Of a stretch of 64,000 nucleotides of DNA, positions 12,518-25,300 are shown piece by piece (the stretch's first letter is position 1; each line of letters opens with the position of its first letter). Both the position numbers and the translations under genes were made by a program. The stretch is from Ctenosaura bakeri (taxonomy: Eukaryota; Chordata; Lepidosauria; Squamata; Iguanidae): the NCBI GenBank assembly GCA_948474755.1, contig CAOLHI010002153.1, forward strand, positions 558,001 to 622,000. The letters are read 5' to 3'. The notes beneath the pieces are model-generated. The model was not told the DNA's origin. It ran no database searches and saw only the letters and a program-made list of their open reading frames with translations.

Positions 12518-12638
12518 AGACAGCTCCCTTGAATGGTTGTGTAGAAGCAGGAATTAAAGCAGGTGTTGCTTGTCAGACAAGCAACACCTGCTAAAATTCC
12601 TCCTTCTACGCAACCATTACAGGGATGGGAGCTGTTGT
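12518..12638. repeat. Short foldback element, unrelated palindrome
   Basis: Imperfect inverted repeat centred near 12575: arms contain CAGGTGTTGCTTGTC and GACAAGCAACACCTG, and outer parts GAATGGTTGTGTAGAAG and CTTCTACGCAACCATT. Its sequence differs from the GGCCATTTCC family. Confidence 0.7.
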
Positions 12639-12914
12639 GCAGTTCTACTTATTCCTCTGCTGCCACCAACTGTGTGGACTTCCACTTATTCCAGTCACTG
12701 CCATCACATATGAGAGTTTTCCCTTAGCCTCACTTCTGTCACCAATGTGAAGACCTCCTTCTGTCCCACTGCTGTGGCCACTAACTGTGGGGACCTCCTA
12801 GATGCCTCTGTGCTACATGTGAGATTGTGTTTATCTTTTATCCCCACTGTACACCACCACTCCTTATTAGCTGCTGTCATCACAGACACCACGTCTGAGC
12901 TCAAGTTTTCCCGT

Positions 12915-13743
12915 ATGTAGTTTTAATGAAAGTAATGGTATATAATACAAAAATAAGGACTTATTAAACAGAACTTGAACATAACATTACAGGTAACTTA
13001 TTTAATATATTTAAATCACATCTCACAGTCTCTCTCACAGTCACCTCCTAGCTGCCTGTTTAGAAAGCCAGCTAGCCACGGTTCACAGTCGTTAAACAGA
13101 GTATATAGTAGCAACCACAGTCAAGCTTTATAGAAGTTTATCAGGCAATTACTGTTCTTGTTTCAGCACTCCAAGCCAGCAATACATTCCGAGGGTCACT
13201 TCAAGGGAGTGTCCAGGAGCATAGTCAGCAGACAAAGCAAGGGTCAAGGTTTTTCAGGAATGCAAGTCAAGGACCAAAAGAAGAACACATTGCTTCTAGT
13301 GGAAATAGCAGTTGTCTGCAATAGACTTCTCCCCAGCCTGTTTCTGGTATTTAGTGACCCGCAGCCTCCCCCAGCTGTTTGCCTAATTAATGACTCTTCC
13401 CTATATAAGAGCTCTGAGTCACCTGGGTTCTCCTTTTCTCATCTAGGCTGGGCTGCAGTAAGTATCATCCTGCTCATGTCTCTGTGTTATGGCTTTTGGG
13501 GAAGATCCTGTCTGTATTTGCACCTGGGCCCTGGCAGATGCCAGTAGCATGACACCAGCTGACTCTGACTCTCATTCTCCTAATCACTCAAATTCTTCAG
13601 TTTTTGGCCAGCTATCATACACCAGCCTTTTCAAAATCCCCTCAGACATTTCATCAGTCACCACTCATTCCTGATATTCCATTCGTTCATCCTCTGCAGA
13701 TGGATCCTTACCGTATAACAAGCAATACACAGTACATAAGTAA
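12915..13743. other. Unclassified repeat-like block, possibly an LTR
   Basis: No gene is visible. A TATATAAG at 13401 and tRNA-like spacing of CAAGG/GTCAAGG words resemble LTR sequence, but I found neither ends nor a target duplication. Confidence 0.3.
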
Positions 13744-14589
13744 CTCCAGTGGGCCCTCCACTTCCATGAGGGTTTGGGATGCAAAACCCTCCTGAGAGTG
13801 GAAAAGCTGTGAATAATTCCCCTCTATGATACCCCCTCATTCCTTTCCAGTGCTCCTCTCCAATCCTTTGCGTTTTGCCTTGGTGTGAGTTCTCCCACCA
13901 AGGCCAAATGCATGGGAATGAGAGGGGAGCTCTGGAGGGGGAAAGGAAGAAGCATCTAAGTTCTACCTTTTGTTGTTGTTGTTGGTCATCCTCTTCTATT
14001 TCTTTGCAATAATTATTGCAATCATTCTTTTCGTCCTAACACATCAGCTGCTGAACAATGGTGTTCAGGATTCTGACCCTATTTCTTTCACGATTTTCTT
14101 TTACTTCTCACCTGTGTTTCCTTATAGTTGAATGGGTAAAAAATGTTTAAGCTAAATAAATAAATAATGTTAAGCCTTTAAAGGTATGGGCAACTGCAAT
14201 CAAAAGGTGACAGTCCTAAACAATAAAGAATTTTTAGCATTGTAAAAGACTAATGAATATATTGTGACATAAGATTTCCCTGACTGGATCCCTCTTGACT
14301 CATATATTGATCACAATTATTGTCTGATTTTTTTTTTCCTGGAAGGTCAAAACAATATATAGAGTTTTTTCACACAACCTGATGTTATCCTAACATTAAC
14401 CATGTGATGTGATTTTAACTCTCAACAATCTCCTACTGTGCTCTTCCCAGGTAAGGTACAGATAAAACAGCAGCCTCAGAAATTAGAATGTTAAATAAAT
14501 AAACGAAGTCAATCTGATTTTATATTTCTGCATACTGATTGTTAGAGTGACCTCAGTTCAAATCCCCTCTTGTTCACTGGGTGCCTAGC

Positions 14590-15062
14590 TTCCTCAATTC
14601 AAGAAGGATATTGACAAGCTGGAGTGTGTCCAGAGGAAGGCAAACAAAATGGTGAGGGGGCCTGGAAGCCATGCCCTATGAGGATAGACTTAGAGAGCTG
14701 GGTATGTTTAGTCTGCAGAAGAGAAGGTTAAGAGGGGACATGGTAGCCCTGTTTAAATATTTGAAGGGATGTCATGTCGAGGAGGGAGCAGGCTTATTTT
14801 CTGCTGCTCCAGAGACCAGGACAAGGAGCAATGGATTCAAGTTGCAGGAAAGGAGATTCCATTTAAATCTCAGGAAGAACTTCTTGATGGTCAGAGCTGT
14901 CTGGCAGTGGAGTATGCTGCCTCAGAGTGTGGTGAAGTCTCCTTCTTTGAAGGTTTTTAAACAGAGACTGGATAGCCATAGGTTGGGAATACTTTGATAT
15001 CTGTTCTTGCATGGCAGGGGGTTGGACTGGACAGCCCCTGGGGTCTCTTCCAAATGTATGAT
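14590..15062 (+). mobile_element. CR1 LINE 3' end
   Basis: Plus-strand CR1 pol C-terminus, with [20 protein letters not shown] from 14671 open to a stop at 14997, then the GGGGGTTGGACTGGACAGCC terminus. A frame break near 14655 separates it from the upstream part. Confidence 0.9.
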
Positions 15063-15324
15063 CCTGCCCAGCCTAAAGTCAAAAAGCTGTTATGGGGATT
15101 ATAACTGGGGGAAAGACCACCTATCCCACCTTGAGCTCAATGGAGGAAAGGCAATATATAAAGACAATAAATAGTTGCTTAGCTTTTTTCGTATGCACAC
15201 ACACACATATTTATTCAATGTTCATGGACCAAAGGGTAGTTTTAAAAATGCTCTCAATAAAGAGTGAATAAATAAAGCCCTCCACAGTGGCCCACCTCCG
15301 TTGTTAAAAACTGTTTGAAAAGGA

Positions 15325-15466
15325 GGAGATTGCCTCGGAGAAAGGGGGACTCTCACATCTATGGAGGTCTTTAAGCTGAGGTTGGCTGGGCACCTCTTTA
15401 GAGGGCATAACTGTGTATTCCTGCATGCGCGGGGTGTGTGTGAACCAGACAGTCCTTGTGGTCCCT
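15325..15466 (+). mobile_element. CR1-like 3' fragment, decayed
   Basis: TGGAGGTCTTTAAGCTGAGG and GGCTGGGCACCTC followed by CTTGTGGTCCC resemble old CR1 3' ends. It runs directly into palindromic MITE copy 2. Confidence 0.55.
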
Positions 15467-15638
15467 TGTCATTTCCGCACTAGGCTGTTATAGCGCTATT
15501 ATTCCACTTTCAACCTCCTATGGAATCCTGGGGTTTGCAGTTTAGAGAGGGGCCGGCCCCTAAACTGCAAACCCCAGGATTCCATAGGAGGTTGAAAGTG
15601 GAATCATAGCGCTATAATAGCCTAGTGCGGAAATGGTT
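15467..15638. mobile_element. Palindromic MITE copy 2, upstream of TMEM222
   Basis: Inverted arms meet at a short centre near 15550 (GGGGCCGGCCCC). The arms share CAACCTCCTATGG and its complement. It lies about 200 bp before the TMEM222 start codon, at the 5' edge of the promoter island. Confidence 0.92.
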
Positions 15639-15699
15639 TAAACGTCTGCTTTGATGCGCTTTCGTGCTCTTTACTCCGTCCTCACAGTCCCCCTGTGAT

Positions 15700-16325
15700 G
15701 CAGGTAAAGCTCTATGAGAGGCTGACCCGCTGTCATCACCCTCAATGTCAGCCCCACCTCCCCGTTTGTCTTCCCTCCCTCCCCTCGTTGTCCCGGAAGC
15801 GTGGCGCCCATCTCCAGGAAGTGACGCCACCCGGCGCCTCGCCCCCTCCTGGTGATGGAGGAAGAGGAGGCCGCGGTGGGGAAGATGAAGCAGTTTCACG
15901 GCGGCATCGCGGTGGGGGTGGGCGGCGGGGGCGGTGTCGGCGGGGCGGGCCTGGAACCCGAGCGGTGCCGCTTCCCTTACTGCGTGGTGTGGACGCCCAT
16001 TCCTGTGCTCACGTGAGTGCCGCCCGCCCCCGCCGGGGAAGGGCGTGTTCCGCAGGGCCGAAGGGGCCGCCACGCTCCCCGGCCTGGTTTCGGGCCGCCT
16101 CCCCTGCACGGTGTCGGGGAGCGCGGCTCAAATATGAAGCATTTTCGGGGTCAGAGATTGGCGTGGCGATGGGGGTCTTGGTTTCAGGTTCCCCCTCAGC
16201 CAGGAGGAGGTTCGTTCGGGGCTCTCTTCTCCCCCCCATCCACGCAGCGTCCTCTGGTCTGTCTCATGTGGTGGATGTGAAGATAAATGGTAGCGAGGCG
16301 GGGAGAGGAGGACGGCACACACGCA
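15700..16325 (+). promoter_or_regulatory. TMEM222: CpG-rich promoter island of TMEM222
   Basis: The sequence becomes GC-rich with frequent CG dinucleotides around the first exon, and no TATA box is obvious just upstream of the ATG. That is typical of a broadly expressed gene. A palindromic MITE lies on each side (15467-15638 and 16326-16488). Confidence 0.75.
15855..16012 (+). CDS. TMEM222: TMEM222 coding exon 1
   Basis: Codes residues 1-52 and two bases of codon 53. It starts MEEEEAAVGKMKQ, runs through a Gly-rich stretch (residues 16-32) and ends in the conserved VVWTPIPVL block. The donor reads AC|GTGAGT (phase 2). The Gly-rich run is GC-rich and is likely to vary in length between species. 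Confidence 0.96.
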
Positions 16326-19300
16326 GGCCATTTCCGCACTAGGCTGTTATAGTGCTTTTATTCCGCTTTCGACCTCCTAGGAAATCCTGGGATCCCTTGA
16401 GGCCCCTCCCCAGACTGCAAACCCCAAGGTTCCAGAGGAGGTTGAAAGTGGAATAATTGCACTGGAACCGTCTAGTGTAGAAATGGCTCCAGTCTTTCTC
16501 TGGGAGTTGGATACATACCAGAAATTTAATCCTTGAGATAAGCGAGCAGATTCAGATGCTTTTGCCCCTTTATGAAACATTTCCTCCTTATGGTATTTTG
16601 CTGTTATCTCGTGATAAGGGAGGTATATTTGCTTTGGCAGTTCAGTACTTGGAATTGTTTCAGGACAGAAGGAATCCCATGTCCCAAAGCTTTTCATGAC
16701 CACAAATCAAGAAGTAGTATCCTTAGTCCTAAGGGGAGGATGCAAACTTTCTGTATTGCTTTCTCACTGGTGGGGGCTTTATTGTACCCTCAGTGTGGTG
16801 TTGTTGCCGCAATTGTGTGCCTTCAAGGAGCTTCCAACTTGTGGCAACCCCAAGGTGAGCGTATCACCAGGTTTTCGTGGCAAGATTTGTTCAGAGAGGG
16901 TTTTCCTGTGGCTTTCTCTGAGGCCGAGAGAGTGTGACTTGCGCAAGGTCACCCAGTGGGTTCCCATGGCCCAGGTAGAACTCAAATCCTGGTCTCTACA
17001 GTTTTAGTCCATCACTCAAACTACTACACCATGCTGGCTTATCCCTCCATAAGTGGAATATTCTGGGAGTGTAACAAGGGAGTTGGCCTTCACAACACCT
17101 ACTCACTATCCTGTTTATATACTGAGGATATTTTCCCCTCCCCCTCTGTTCTCATGAACTGCACCCCAGTGCAGTTGGGATTACTAAAGTTTAACAAAAT
17201 GTGTTAATACTTGTGAAGTAGATGCTGCTTAAATCCAACATCCTTTCAGGCACATGTGTGTGTGTTTTAAATTGTCTGTGTGGGTCCAACATGCAGCTTG
17301 CATTCATGCCAAAATCAGCAAGGTTTGCATGCAATGTTGATGGTCAGGCTTGAGGAGACTTCTGGCTTCTGAATCCTCTGCTTGCTTGTATTTCACATAC
17401 AGACCCAAGTGACTTAGCTCAGATCTGACACTTAAGTGTTGATAGCTTCATATGGATAAGCTTGCATTTTTACACTTATGCCCATCATGTGTAAGTCCAG
17501 CCATGGAAGGCTTTGAAAGAAAAACTGGGCCATTAATAGTTACTAGCAATGATTAATTGAATGGAACCTCCATGTTCAGAGGCAATGTCCCTAAAATCTC
17601 TCTTCCTGACTGTGATACTGTCAAGCTAGGTTCCAGCCGTGTTCTGTCTTCAGGTTTGCACAGCCACTTCATGTCTTGGTTAATAGGGAAAACATGACTG
17701 ATACAAATGTAGAACTTAAATTGTAATTAAAGATGACAAACTGGAAGGAAGAGGATATTTGTGCTGGAAAGAAGAAGGCTGTGTCCAGTTCTCAGTTTCA
17801 TAAGCCCTGATTAAGAGACCAACTGTATTACAGTTGCCCTGATTTGCTGAAGGTAATTTATCTGGTTAACTTGATGCTCTGCATTTCTGTAGTTAAGAGT
17901 GGAAAGTAACTCCTGTGATCAAAACTCAGATCTGTAATCAGATTTCAGGACCAATTTTATACTTCAAAGAAATGGTAAAAGTGCTAGTATGGGAGTATTT
18001 AACATATAGTTCAAATTGTTCTCCAGATATGTCCCCCAATTGCTGCTCTTCTGCATGGGGGAAAATACAGTTAGAACAAGAGGATTATTAGTAGCTGATA
18101 ATTCAATACTTTAAAGATACCAGATCTCATCTGATCTTGGAAGCTAAGGAGGGTCAGCCCTGGTTAGAACTTGGATGGGTGACTGCCAACAAATGCCAGG
18201 TTCTGAGGCTATACTTCAGAGGAAGGAATTTACAAAACCACTTCTGAATATTGCCTAAGAAAAAAATTCATGAGGTTGCCATTAGTCAACAGGCAAATTG
18301 AAGGCATGCGCATACACAAATATGAGAAAAGAGTTAAACACCCTCTTTCTCAGAGCCACTACTTTAATCAAAAGTGGAGCTGTCTGTGGCTGCTTTGAAG
18401 TGTTTTTAAAAAGTTGGGGGATCTGATCACAAGAGTATTTGCACTGCATATGTTCTGGACGTTGGTGACTATGCCTCCTGCATCTTGGGGTACAAATATC
18501 TATAGATTACATAGTATTTGTAAATATTTAAGCAAGACACTTCAGAACATATTTTGAAAGTTTGAACAACTTTGGGGGTTATGTTAGTTTCATTCTTCCT
18601 CTTCTGTCAGTGAGGAAAAAGATTGCAAGCTTATTGCCACACCTTTTTGCTTGGTTTTACTTGCCAGTCTGCACAGAATACTAGGGCAAACATATAGAGC
18701 AACCTGGCCATGAAGCTCAGATACTCATTTCAGAGGTTGTTGCCACATTCAGCTGTGATTGGGAGTGTTGCGTCGCTGGAGACATGAGGCTACATTTTCT
18801 CCCTAGAAAACTTGCTTGACAGTTTCAAGGGCCATAGCTTAATGGGAGAACAACTGCTTTACGTGAAGATGTTCCCAGGTTCAGTCCCTGACAATCAGTA
18901 GTTAGGGCTAGAAAAGACTCCTGTCCAAAACTATGGAGAGCTGCTGCCAGTCAGAGTAGAATGATAACACGGAGTTAGTTAAATCACTTGGTAAAAGTCA
19001 CTTCATATATTAATAAGGGTGAGGTGTAAGCAGTGGACTGAAATACTATTTGTCTTACTTGCATGACTCAGAGTTAAGATGCCTGTGTGAACACACACAT
19101 ACCTTTCTGAAGAGATTCAATCTTTAAAGAAAGGGAAGGCTTGGAACTTAAAAATGGCAACACCTGAACTAATACTTTTTAAAAAAAGTTCTCTCTAAAA
19201 TCTTGCCAAATTACAATGCAGGGATTTAAAAATAGGCAGTCTCCCCTGTAAACAAGGGAAATTCTTATCTGTATAGCTCTTAAAGCAGGAAGGGGGGGGT

Positions 19301-22300
19301 GTACCTTCCTCCTGATGTCAATGAATTGCATTTTCCATCAGCCCTAAACAGCATAACCAAAAGTGATGGATGATGGGAGTCCAGCAACATCCAAAGGGCT
19401 GTACATTCCCAATCCCTGCTCTAAAGCTGTAGGGCCTTTCCGACTCAGCTTCACTTGGTTCTTTCATTATGGTCTTTTAGGTACCTAGGGAAGACCTTAT
19501 TTACCTAGGCTTTTAAAAGCATCATGTGGCACTTCTGCCTTTTAGATTTTTGCATTGCTGTTCTTTGATGTTTTTACTTCAGTTTTATTCTATCTTCACT
19601 TTTACAAAAGATTATTGTGTTATGTGCTAGGTGTTCTTATGTTCCTCTGTTTTTGGACCATCAAGAACTTTGGCTATTGAGCTGTATAGAATTGTGGTAA
19701 ATAAATACGACAGAGGAGGTGCTACAAGAAAAAATGTGCTGTATAACTGGTGGCATGCCCTACTTTGTGAGCTGTGCCTTACTTTATTCCCAGTGTTGCC
19801 AAAAGTGTCCACATGATTGCTGCTCAGTTTTGGAATGTGCAGGTCATGCTGCTAACTGTTGCATTCCGTTTGGTGTCTTAGTAGCAATCCTAATGAATAG
19901 TTCTATCAGCATACCTTACAAAGAAATTCACAGATGTTACAAATCTGTCTTGCCTTTATATATATGTTTAGCCATTCCGTGAGACTTTAATACCTTGAAA
20001 AAAAATTGTTCTATTATATGTTACATTTTTGCCTCATCTTTCTTCCAGTGAGCTCAAGTCCCTCATCCCTTTTTCTCACAACAAGACTGTTGTGTGCTTT
20101 AGGCTTACATGTACTTTACAGTTCTGGAAGGGCTGTGGTCATCTGGTGAATTTCATGGCTCAGTCAGAACTAGAAACAGGATCTCAAAAGAAAGTGTGAG
20201 AGGAATAAGTTTCCAGCTATCTTCTAATTCATAAACCTTTTCTACTGCCCAGTTGCCTGGAGGTGATTCTTAACTTGCCATAAGCAGCCAGTAGTCTGGC
20301 ACTGTAGAACTCTTTAAGTGTAGTTAATTTTGATTGAAATAGATAGGCTGCATCCATTCAGAGCAGGATGGTAAGGCTTTCTGGGGTGCCCATGCTACAT
20401 CTGATTTGTGGTTAGGTAAGACCTGCTGTCTTTCATGAGCAGCCTTCTTGTCTATTTAATTTGCCTGTTGCCATTTTGTTCAGTCCATTCTGTCCATTGG
20501 ATAGCCACTCCTACAGCTATTCAAAAGCAGCATTTTGTTTTCAGGGTGGGGAGTGCAGGGTGCCTCAAGCTCTTCTTTCTCTCTACAGATGGCTCTTTCC
20601 CATCATTGGTCACATGGGGATATGTACATCAGCTGGAGTCATCCGCGACTTTGCAGGGCCTTACTATGTCTCTGTAAGTAGGAGCTTGTTCTAAAAAAAA
20701 AATCAGCATGGTGAGGGAAACTATACCCTGTGGCCCTGATGCAGCCTGGGAGACCTTCCTGATCAGCCCATACTCACCCATGACAGTTTAGTTTGATTGC
20801 AGACCTAATTGCAGTATGTTGGTGTTGTGTGTCAGTTGCCTAGTCATATATGAGTCATGCACACATGGACCATTCCCTGGAGGTGAGACTTGTGAGCCTG
20901 TTTCTTGGCTCACAGAGTATGCAGCTGCATTTGGAGAGACCTAATGAAACATATATTTTTCTATATTGGGAGAGTGGGAAGACAGACCTTTGTCATGGAT
21001 TATGAGGTGGGGGCACATCCTGAATATCTGTTTGGGGGCCATGCTATAACACGATCCAGCTATAGGCTCTCTCTCCTATATGGGAACATTTGAATCTAAG
21101 AGGGCAATCCTTTACATATCTGTTAGCAAGTAGAAAGTAGGGCTGTTGAGATTATGCCAGGTAAGCAGTAGCTTTCCTTCTGATAGGACAGAGGGGATCT
21201 GAAAAGGATTTCCTAGAAGTGCTTGAAGCTGTTTCCTTACTTAATTCCCAGTTGCAGCTAAGGTCTGAAATAGATGTATAGTAGTCCTTTTAGACTAGTA
21301 CAGTGATGCCCAGTGATTCCCAAACTTTGGTCCTCCAGGTGTTTTGGACTTCACATCCCAGAATTCCTGACTGTTCGCTGGACCAACAAGTTGGCTAGAG
21401 CTTTTTCCTACCTGATGCTTTCCAGATGTGCTGATCCACAACTCTCACTGGCATCTGGGGTGGTGGAGGTTGAGATGCCATGACATCTAGAAAGTACCAG
21501 GTTGAGGGTAGCTATTTTAACTCCTCATGAGAAGAAGGCAGTCCTATGCAGATATTCTTCATAGCTTGGAAGAAGACAACATGAAGTTGGTGGTGGGTGG
21601 AATTCTTATTTTGCTTAAGTCTGATGAACTTGAGGTGGTACAGTGAGTGATATGAAATCTTCATATTTGTTGTGCTTTCTTACTGAATTGTGCTCTTTAT
21701 TTTCATTTCTATTTCCTCTAGGAGGATAATATGGCTTTTGGGAAGCCTGTAAAGTAAGTACTGCTTCTCTTATCTAACCTAAATGAATTAATTTAATTTA
21801 ATTAATTAAATTAAATTAAGTTAAGTTAATTTACAATCTTATTTGTGGGTTAAAATTTTTGCTACTATTTTTCAATTCATGTAGTGAGTGGCCCCATTTG
21901 TGAGAAGGGCAGGATATGAATTAAATAACCTTTCTGGGTCTCAGTACGTTTTCTGAAAATAAAAATTTTAATGGCTGTGCGTTCAGCTGTAGCTTATACA
22001 ATATACAGTTTAGCAGAGAAATAGGGTCTAATCTTTTCATAATGAGCAAACTTACAGCTGTCTGAACTTCCACTGTAACCATAATATTGTATACTACTCT
22101 GATTGTGTACCAAAGGGAATTTAGCACTGTGTGGAGATTCTGACAGAAACTAGCAGTGTTCTGAACTGAATCCTGCTTTTGGCAGGGAGGGGAGATGGTA
22201 TATCTGAACTCCGTAAAAGAGGGATATATAATGCACCTCTTAAAGCTTCATGACCTTTGCTATCATTCTTTTGCTTGAATGTTCCTTCATTTCACTTGAG

Positions 22301-25300
22301 AGCTGACACTGCATTAAAATAATTGGGGAGTAACTTTTATGGCACTTTCCCTCATCTTTCCTTTGGAGAAAATCTGTATGAATGGGAATTTTGAAACAGA
22401 CATCTTAGTTGATGGACTTTTCAGAATCTGTCTCCCTTGATGGGCCTTTAGTCTGAGTTTTCAGCCAGGCAGAAAATCTTAAGTATTATGCATCACTCAC
22501 ATCAACTTACAGAAGTGTTAACTCAGATCATGCTCAGCTAGCTGCACCATGATTGTTGTAGTCCAACACTTCTGGAAATGTCAGTTTGAGGAAATCTGAC
22601 ATACACTGGAAGAGAGAGTCTTATACTGATTCAGATCACTGATTCATCTATCTCAGTTCTGCGTACGTACTGTGTTCTTGTTTTGAGTCAGATTTGTCTG
22701 AACTAGAGATACCTGGGTGTGCAGAGGTTGAACTTGGGATCTTGAAGTACAGATTATGAGCTTTGCCATTTGGCTATGGCCTTCCTACCACCTTTTGAAT
22801 TGAGCATGCACAAAAACTAACATGGGTTTTACCATTCCTACTGTCCTGGCTTCTGTCCATCCATATTTATAGTTTTTCTGACTAACAAAATTCTTTAGGG
22901 AAATGTTTGGAAGACTCATGGGAAAGTGGAAAGACAAAATGATTTTTCCATGGCTTTTGGAAGGACTTGATTCAGTTTTTTCCCTTTAGCTATTGCTAAA
23001 GCTACTTGGTTCCTAATAAAGTAGAAACTAAAATTTAACACAACCAGTCTAACAAAAGAAGGGAAAAAGATGCAAGGGTAAACTGGAGACTAATTTGTTT
23101 CAGTTATTTCAGTTGCAGTTACTTGGTTTTAATGCCAATCATACATTTATGGTTGGGCCAAAAGATTCAAGAAAGGGTAGATTTTAGAAGGATGGATTTG
23201 GAGGAAGTTGGAGAGGTAGTATGATATCACTGTTTTGGAGTTCAGTTCAAGGGATAAAGAGAAGCACAAACGAGTAAGTTACTTATGTATCATGCCTGTC
23301 TTTGTTCTTGCTGTAGCTTTTGGCAAAGGAAATTGTTCTTACTACTGTTGGCATTATCCTGCCTAGGATGCAATCCTTCCCTATCTTCGGAGATTTCACC
23401 AGCCAGAGACCATGCATTTTCAAAACTGTGGTTGTAACCATAAGGACTGGAACCTTATTTGTATGTTTTAATTCTTAGGATGTTTTGACTCCTGCGGCCA
23501 CTACTGATTCTTTTTACTTTTGTGATATAGGGCCTTTCCGCACTACACTGTTACAGTGCTTTTATTCCACTTTCAACATCCTGTGGAATCCTGAGACTTG
23601 CAGTTTAGGGAGGGGCATTTAGAATTCTCAGCCAGAGAGCTCTTTGGCCTCAGTAAACTACAAACCCCAGAATTCCACAGGATGTTGAAAGTGGAATAAT
23701 AGCACCAAATCGGTGTATTGCGGAAAGACCCGTAGTTGCTAAATGAGCATGGAAACAGAACCATGCTCTAATATTTGTCTGCACCTTGTCTTAAGGAGGT
23801 GCCACTGGAAAAAAAGTTTATTAGAGGGGGACATATTCTATCTGAGAAAAAATAGGACAAAAAGTAGGATACAGCATACCATATGTGTACTAGAATCTTA
23901 TGACTTACTCTCTTTTTCAGATACTGGAAGCTGGATCCCAGCAAAGTATATACGTGTGGTCCTAATGCTTGGGATACTGCGGTGCATGATGCTTCTGAGG
24001 AATACAAGCACCGTATGGTGAGGTGATTCAACTTGGAGTGCATATGTGTGCAGAACTGGAAAAAACTGTTATTCTCTAAAAAGATAAAGGATAAAAAGAA
24101 GAAAGGGAGGGGGAGAGAAGGGTAAAAAGAATGTAGCTGCATGTTTTAAAGACTATCCTATTTTTATTTTGGCATGAGCTTTCGTGGATACAAACTCACT
24201 TCCTCAGATGCAGTACAGAGTGATATTATAGCCTCAGATTGTAAGGCATATTTACACAGATTGTAATGCATATTTACACAGTGGGATGGAATGTATAGTA
24301 GGCCCCCATATCTGTGAAGGATACGTTTCCAGACTTAACACAGATGGTGAAAAATGCAGATAATATCAAATGCAGGGCTGGGCAAAGTGGTAAGGGAGGG
24401 AGGCAGCTCCACTGCTTGGCTCCTCCTTCCTTCCTGGTGGGGCTTGGTGAGAAGCTTCCTCCCTGGCAGCCAAATCCATTTCCTTCCTTGGCCACGAGAG
24501 GCACATGATTTCATGGAGCTGGGTTTTGTGTGTCTCTCTTGGCTGAGAGAGGAGTGTTTGTCTGATTCCTTGGCCAAGGGAGGCATGTGGTGCCATTGGA
24601 ATTGGGCTTTGTGTGCCTCTCTTTTGGCTGAGGAAGGAGTTTCTGTCGCCTTCTTCAGCCAAGAGAGGCACAAGAAGCCCAGCACCTCTCTTGGCTGCAC
24701 AGAACAAGGACTGTGGCTGACAGTGGTGGAAGCAGCTGAGGTCCTGAAGCAGATTGCAAGTAAGTGAAACCATGGATACTGCTCAGTCAGTTAAAGAGGA
24801 CCTGCTGTAGCAGAATCCAGAAGGATACAAATCATGACTCTTGCCCTAAATTTCCAAAAGGCTGCATAAAAAGATTATCTTATCTCTGGTCAGCAGGCAT
24901 GTTGCAGATAAAAACTTGCATGCCAGCTCCTGAAAATCAGCAAGATGTAGAGCTAGATCTTCTGTTTCTAATTGTGAAAACCCTTCATTATAGTGATGGG
25001 TCTGCAGTTCTCATCTGATCTAACTTATATGTCCATCTGTGGGGGATTTGGGGAGTTGCAATCCATCAGTATCTAGAAGGCTGCATTTTAGCTGTACTTG
25101 CCCCTTCTTGTGATCTTTGTTAAAGTAAAACAATGAAATCTTTTAGGGATGTCAACTTTTTTCCCTGGTAAAACTCTGGTTTTTAACACTAGCCACCAAT
25201 TTTCATGGTTGGAAGTTTTCTTGGCATGAAAAGGTTTTCTGTGATAAATGAGACATAAGAGTTCTTCTGGGGGAAACCATTTTTGCTTTGATTTTATTTG

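Noticed and set aside
1..15400. WDTC1, expected next to TMEM222 from mammalian gene order
   Set aside because: No WD-repeat or TPR coding sequence was recognised on either strand.
15695..16342. A 215-codon frame over TMEM222 exon 1
   Set aside because: It is in a different frame from the TMEM222 exon and reflects high GC content with few stops.
18118..18325. 5S rRNA gene
   Set aside because: Only part of 5S is present, it is mutated, and it continues into a SINE tail shared with 39045-39262.
24354..24773. Open frames of 121-137 codons on both strands
   Set aside because: They are produced by a tandem repeat inside a TMEM222 intron and match no protein family.
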